Shown piece after piece: positions 58,739 to 64,000 of a stretch of DNA of 64,000 nucleotides. How positions within the stretch are numbered: the first letter of the stretch is position 1; each line of letters begins with the position of its first letter. The stretch covers positions 379,501 to 443,500 of the forward strand of contig JAURVB010013882.1 of the NCBI GenBank assembly GCA_033002965.1, written 5' to 3'. Origin of the DNA: Piper betle (lineage: Eukaryota; Streptophyta; Magnoliopsida; Piperales; Piperaceae). The notes below the pieces were generated by a model, which was not told the origin of the DNA, did no database searches, and worked only from the letters and a program-made list of their open reading frames with translations. The translations under genes were made by a program, and so were the position numbers.

Positions 58739-59591
58739 GGTGCACCCCAAAATTCTCTTGTGACAGTAGGTGAAAGCACCAAACCCTAGTCTGATCGGGA
58801 TGTTGTCCATGTCGGGTATCCAAATATAATCCGAACTCATCTTGCGCAGACTTTGCCAAAACAATAACCTAACTGTGTTGCAAATCCTGAATTTCATAAT
58901 TTTTACATATCTTTTTTGGTTGATAAATCAATTTGAAATATTCCATCCAACAATGTTCTCTCCATGCGCTGCACATATAAAATCAAGGGAGGATGAGAGT
59001 GAAATGTGGTTCATCATAATTTTCTTGTGATGATGTGGTTGGGTCCATCAAATACCTATTCACTTATTCTGCCTCGCTCACTTTGATTGGACTTTCGACT
59101 ATTTTTATCAAGATAAGAAAAAAGAAACTCTTGGACCCTAAAAATCAGTTCAAACAGCTAATAATGCACATATTTTTGCAAATAATAATAAGGTAAATGG
59201 AATGAAGATATTCATACATAAATAGCCATTAACACATTATACTGGGCAACTCAACACAAACCAACCCTAGCTCTTTTGATACTCATATGGGAACTTTTTC
59301 GTTAGAAAATTGGTGAAGGATGCCGAATGCTCCACAACTTTACAGCCAAGGGAAGATATGCTTGGTGTGCTTTTTTTATTATCTAAATGAAGGGATGACA
59401 TTCATCGCCGCGTCCTTTCTGTACAGGCATTGCCCCAAACTTAAACACAACCATTCTTTGTACGCACTCAGAGTAGATGGCATGATTGGATGTGCATTTG
59501 ATGACTCTTATACCTGGAACATGATTTTGGTGAGAGATGATATGCGTAAAGGAACGGTTGGGCATGGTGATTCTTTTCACCACCCAATGCC
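58739..59591. other. Spacer and metallothionein upstream region
   Basis: No gene recognised. The 93-codon frame at 59320-59601 ends in the promoter of the metallothionein gene and has no family features. Confidence 0.45.
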
Positions 59592-59598
59592 TATAAAT
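59592..59598 (+). promoter_or_regulatory. TATA box of the metallothionein gene
   Basis: TATAAAT lies 86 bases before the ATG in an otherwise ordinary context, preceded by CCCAAT at 59583. This spacing gives a leader of about 55-60 bases, normal for plant metallothioneins. Confidence 0.65.
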
Positions 59599-59683
59599 TG
59601 AGCTTGAGCTCCGCCATGGAAATCATCCTTCCATTGTTTCTATCTATATTTTGATCTCATTTTTTCTTTACAAAGAGAAAATC

Positions 59684-60605
59684 ATGTCTTGCTGCGGTGG
59701 AAAGTGTGGGTGTGGGACTAGCTGCAGCTGCGACAGCGGCTGTAAAGGGTATGGTGATCGATGATGTTAAAACTTCTTCTAATTATGACAATAATTGTCG
59801 CCCCATTCTTTTTCCTGTTTTATTGACTATAACTCTAAACGAAATTGCAATATGGCTATATTTTGTTACCAAGAGGTCATAGTTTTGCTTCGAGGGAAAT
59901 GGTTGTTAATATTTACTCTATTTCTAGCTTTGCTTTGGCATAATTTTGCTCTTCTTTCTTTAGCTGTTTTCCAAGTTGAATATAGTGGATCTTTTCCATT
60001 TCTTTTGACTCTCTCTATATATATGTATCGGAATAAGATTTCTGGTTTCTCAGAGTTCAGGACTGCTTTTTTTTTTTATTTACCTTGATCAGAACTTAAT
60101 ATATGCGTTGTACATTGACATTTGATCATAAGCGATAAAATTCATGATATACACTGAATAAAATTTCTCTTATCTTTTTTTTCTTTTTTTGTTGTTGTAA
60201 TTAGATGCAGCAAGTTTTCTGACTTGTCCTACGGAGAGACCAACGCAGCTGCTGAAACCTTGATCATTGGTGTTGCTCCTAGGAAGGGGTAAAGCCAAAG
60301 ACTTACCTTTTTCATTGAAAACCATATATATTGAGATCAAATGATGTCAATCATACAATTATATAAACAGTATCATTGTCAATTGGTTTCAACTTCTTAG
60401 ACAAGAATAAATTCCCCTAGAAGTGAATTTTTTTGAGTCAAACAGGCACGTTCTAAAACTATGTTTAAAACTCATTAACCATCATCGTTTGTTTCCGAAT
60501 AAATTTGGCAGATACTTCTCGGAGGGATCTGAGATGGGTGTCGGAGCCGAAGGTGGTTGCAAGTGTGGATCCAGCTGCACCAGTGACCCTTGCACTTGCA
60601 AGTGA
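59684..60605 (+). CDS. MT2: Type 2 metallothionein
   Basis: Small Cys-rich cytosolic protein that binds Cu, Zn and Cd and scavenges radicals. Three exons (59684-59748, 60205-60288, 60512-60605) join in frame to 80 residues. The N-terminal Cys domain is [20 protein letters not shown] followed by KGC, giving eight Cys in the type 2 order starting with CC. The Cys-free linker holds [20 protein letters not shown] and [20 protein letters not shown], including the type 2 hallmarks ETLIIGVAP and EGSEMG. The C-terminal domain is [16 protein letters not shown]. Type 2 proteins normally read CxCxxxCxCxxCxC there; this one has Ser for the fourth Cys (CTSDPC), leaving five. A single base change (AGT against TGT) would explain it. 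A TATA box lies at 59592. The gene is otherwise intact. Confidence 0.93.
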
Positions 60606-62864
60606 AGGAGCCGAGCAAACATGTACACCTTTACAAAATAACCGGACGCTTGAACCAGTGCTTATACGTGTGTAAAATAAGTGGCCATGCCATAATACGA
60701 TGGGTTTCATGTAGCCTTTCGTGTATCCTCCTTGTTATCACCTTGTGGGTTGTCAATGTGATCATATGTGCTTACCATCGTGCAGAAAATTGTATGACTC
60801 CACTTCTTGTCCCTTTAAACCACTCCTTCCTCCACTTAACGAGTTTATAAGCTTCTAGCTGAAAACTAGAGAATATAACAGCGCAGAAAATGCTATTATT
60901 GAGAAGAAAAGCTTTATTAGATGCGTTGGATGTGCCAGTGATAAGCCTTATAGCTAGCTGGAAGAATCCGATTACAAATTACAAACAAATTAAGCATAAA
61001 TGTTTCTTAAAAACGACAACAATATGGCAGCCTAAACTTAGATTATTTCAGCAGAGTTAGTCGCATTTGATGATATAATGAAACTACTTCGCCAAAAAAA
61101 GCGTACATTTCTTCTAAGGTTTATACTCAGCACCTTAAAAGCATATTCAGTGCGCTTACATATATTCCTCTATTATTCAGACGTTTCAACTCAAGCTTTA
61201 AGCATTGCTCGAAACCTAATTGACATTCTAATATGTAATAAAGATATTGCATTAAAAAAATTTTCGATAACACTTAGTAGCAAATATTCGCAGGAAAAAT
61301 CAGCAGTTCCATAGTCGCCAAAAGTTTAGGTAGCCCTCCATATTTTCAAAACAAATGTAATCTAGTCGATCTATGAACACAAAAACCCATCCTATTTTTA
61401 CGCAAGACGCACGTAGTTATTTATGACTCAAATGGAGTATATATGTCATATTTCAAAAATAACAGATGATCAATAAACTTTAATTTTGTAGGGCGCCTGC
61501 TGCTCAATTTTCCTGTTCTTATCTACAAGTATATGAATCAGGTTAACCAGAACGGGGGATAGACATCCCTGCAGACGCCCCCGCTTGACAGAAATAAACC
61601 CACAAGTCTGAATCACAAGCATTTGCAATAACTTACAAATGCCCAACAAAAAGAAAAAACTCAACTGAAACGAACAAGAAAAGATGCCGCATCAAGTGGT
61701 AATAATTTTATTAACTATAACCTATCCACAAGAAATTGGTACTTAATGAAACATTACTTCCGATTCACACTATCTGCCGACTCTTGACAAGAAGAAAAAA
61801 TATTTCTATTTGACCCGGTGAAAGTCAACTCTTCAATCTTGCAATGCATGCAAAAATTTTTCCACGCAAGAGTAGTTCTAAAATCAGAGTTCAGACTCAC
61901 AATGCGATATTAACAACTTGAACAAGAAGAAATAAATCCGAACTTATAAATTTAAAGCGTGACAAGCATGAAAGCTAACATCAAGAACTTGAATGTCACT
62001 TGAAGTATGCATTATACAACACAATTCCAGTACCCTCAATCAGATGCAACTGAAATTTCTACAGTCAGACAGTCCATTGCACTCCAGAAGCATCAAACAG
62101 CGAGCCTGGATAAATTAGGAAACAACACTCTATTAATCCTCACACTCTAGCTACCTTGCCACAACCTGTTCATCAACACAATAAATCAGTTTCATATCCT
62201 ACAATCAGAAAGCAATAGAAATGATGGGCATAGAAGAGAAAATCATGAAAAACCCAAGGAGATGAGTTCGTGCAAACATACAACAAGAGAATAGCAAACG
62301 GCTTGTACTGTAGAAGAATGCATGACAAACTATTAAACCGCTAGAATACAATTATGATGTGGCAAACAAGATACTAAGATAGTACTTTAAGTGCAACATA
62401 TTATAATAAGCCATATTGAATTGATTGTATGATTGCCCTTGTACTTCACTTGAAAAAAATCTCCAAACATGGTAACTTGCCAGCAAACATAACGCTGACT
62501 TCTCAGGAAAGAATTTGCTAGAAATCATTGCTAAACACAACATTATATCATATTAGAGAGAATAATCATTCATTTTCTTGTATCAATTCACTAAAACTAT
62601 CAATGTGAAGATCACCATATATGCAAGAGCATCTTAGTTAAAGGGAGACGACGTAGTTTTTGTAATTATTTAATATAGTTTTTCAATTTCCATCAATAAG
62701 AAATATTAGTCTATAAACATCAGACGCTCCAGTATACATTAAAAAAAATTTTGTCCACATAATTTCTCAAATACTATTTCAGGAACAAATTTGGCAGAAC
62801 TTGTTGAAACAGTGAAATGGACCTAAAATATATTATGCAGCAACAAAAGACCAATTTCAACTAT
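60606..62864. other. Metallothionein 3' flank and AT-rich spacer
   Basis: Likely 3' UTR to about 60850, then AT-rich DNA. Open frames here are short and show no family features. Confidence 0.5.
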
Positions 62865-63171
62865 GGTTCCCGCCAGTGGATGGCTTGCTACATCAATTCT
62901 CAAATCATCTAATACAAGTCCCCAACACCAACGGAGTATTCACGATAACACTTCCTCGACAGTATATTTATAATTTATTTATACTCTCTCTATTCGGTAG
63001 TAATATTGAGTTTGTTTTTTGAAGATGAGCATACATCAAATCGAGCTTTCGCAGTCTACTACTAAATTTGTAATCCATCATCCACTAGCTTAATCAAACA
63101 ATTAGTTTCTTTTCTGGGTTTTGGCTGTTGCTAAAATGAGGAAATTGAGTGGGATTGCCGTGAAACAGCAG
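62865..63171 (+). repeat. Dispersed direct repeat, about 0.31 kb, copy 2
   Basis: Partner of 57840-58150, about 5.0 kb away in the same orientation, roughly 90 per cent or more alike by eye. The metallothionein gene lies between the copies. Confidence 0.9.
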
Positions 63172-63574
63172 TGAAGAAGGAGATGCACATGAGCTTAGAC
63201 AATTCCATGGCAATATTATCCTGCTTTGATTCTTTTCTATTCCAACCATTCTCTTTTTTATCAAAGCCAATTCAATGGTATTCCAACCATTCTTGATAGA
63301 AGCAATGACCTAACTGCCCTCTTTTTCATTGTTAATATAACTGATTATTCCACCGGTTAATATAACTGATTATACATGCACCGGTTAATATAACTGATCA
63401 TTTATAACAGTTTCAAGCAAACGTGATCACTTCCCCACAACTCGTGTAAGCTAGGAGGAAAAGCTTGGAAGGAGCATGGCCGTGGACTAGGAGCTCTACC
63501 TCCTTCGCCACCGCCGTCACTACTTGCCACTCCTCCTCCTCCTTGTCTCGGCCTCCGCCGCCACTACTGGTGGA

Positions 63575-64000
63575 CCGAGGTCCTCCTCCTCAACAACCAG
63601 CTCTGCGATTGCATACCCTACGAGATCGGCCGGCTCCGAAGGCGACAGTGCTCGACGCCAGCCAGAACATGCTCAAGGGCACCCTCCCCTACTCCCTCAA
63701 CTGCTTGCGCAAGGAGAATCAACTCCGCTTTGCCCAGAACCAACTTCGGGGGTCCATACCCGAGGCGCTCTGCGGCGGCACCCTCGGCAACCTGTTCAAC
63801 CTCAACTTGTCGTTCAACTACTTCACCGAGCCGGGGCCGCAGTGCTTGAAGCTGGCGAAGAAGAAGGTGTTGGACGTCCGCAAGCACTGCATCCCCGGCA
63901 TGCCGGACCAGCGGCCAGCCAGCGAATGCGACGCATTTCTATGCCAGCCATTGAGATGCCCCTTCCCTTCAACCGACCGGATAATCCCATGCATGTTGCC
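63575..64000 (+). pseudogene. LRR protein fragment (extensin-like/At4g06744-like), cut by window edge
   Basis: One frame gives LNNQLCDCIPYEIGRLRR. After a frame change near 63640 another gives VLDASQNMLKGTLPYSLNCL, QLRFAQNQLRGSIPEALCGG, NLNLSFNYFTEPGPQCLKLA, KKKVLDVRKHCIPGMPDQRP and ASECDAFLCQ. This is the leucine-rich-repeat end plus Cys-rich cap seen in plant cell-wall LRR proteins and the LRR part of LRX/pollen extensin-like proteins. The frame change, and the lack of a clean start or signal peptide (the stretch from 63478 has an early stop), point to a pseudogene. The right end is outside the window. Confidence 0.7.

Noticed and set aside
1..64000. tRNA, rRNA or microRNA genes
   Set aside because: I scanned for tRNA box motifs and rRNA-like stretches and saw none I could support; microRNA hairpins cannot be judged reliably by eye.

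Overview
This window looks like nuclear DNA of a flowering plant, most likely a monocot. The evidence is intron-containing plant genes with GT...AG boundaries, a very GC-rich single-exon MYB and a single-exon AP2/ERF gene set in AT-rich intergenic DNA, plant-only families (MYB subgroup 22, MYB-CC, CBSX, CLE and PIP-like peptides, type 2 metallothionein), and Copia/long-LTR retrotransposon debris. The species cannot be named from the sequence alone.

Genes that look intact are: an EB1C-type microtubule plus-end protein (4187-6412, minus, six exons); an R2R3-MYB of subgroup 22 (18428-19408, plus, one exon); a chloroplast-type twin-CBS protein, CBSX (40314-43240, plus, eight exons); a DREB-type AP2/ERF factor (44977-45519, minus); a two-exon conserved plant protein of unknown role with a Cys-pair motif (46236-48626, plus); and a type 2 metallothionein (59684-60605, plus, three exons). 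Two small secreted-peptide precursors lie between 33.7 and 39.2 kb: a CLE-like one (33740-34000) and a PIP-like one (38964-39215).

Between and around these lie broken or partial genes: a THO7/THOC7 relic (2189-3011), a decayed MYB-CC/PHR-like gene (about 8860-10970, minus), an MRG-type chromodomain gene whose first exon has lost one base (21009-25153), a second partial MRG copy with an open first exon (28437-29003), the C-terminal part of VPS8 split into two opposite orientations (29014-31520), the 5' half of REV1 (35065-37424), an unrecognised three-exon fragment (58258-58738) and an LRR fragment running off the right edge.

Mobile DNA includes a 114-bp Mutator-like MITE with a perfect 9-bp target duplication (7238-7351), a collapsed Copia element with near-matching 5-bp target duplications (25735-27173), a Copia polyprotein relic (about 49560-51450), a GC-rich inverted-repeat element between TA microsatellites (about 39520-40092), and two copies of a roughly 2.9-kb TG...CA element (probable solo LTRs), one nested in the other in opposite orientation (51682-57540).

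Layout: 0-12 kb relics plus EB1C; 12-18 kb AT-rich intergenic DNA; 18-25 kb MYB and MRG; 25-39 kb a strongly rearranged region of duplications, gene relics and peptide genes; 40-49 kb a gene-dense stretch (CBSX, ERF, unknown protein); 49-58 kb retroelements; 58-64 kb metallothionein between two 0.3-kb direct repeats, then the LRR fragment. The genes do not form a common pathway, as is normal in a plant genome. The most informative biology is structural: the inverted VPS8 segment, the two differently damaged MRG copies and the nested LTRs.
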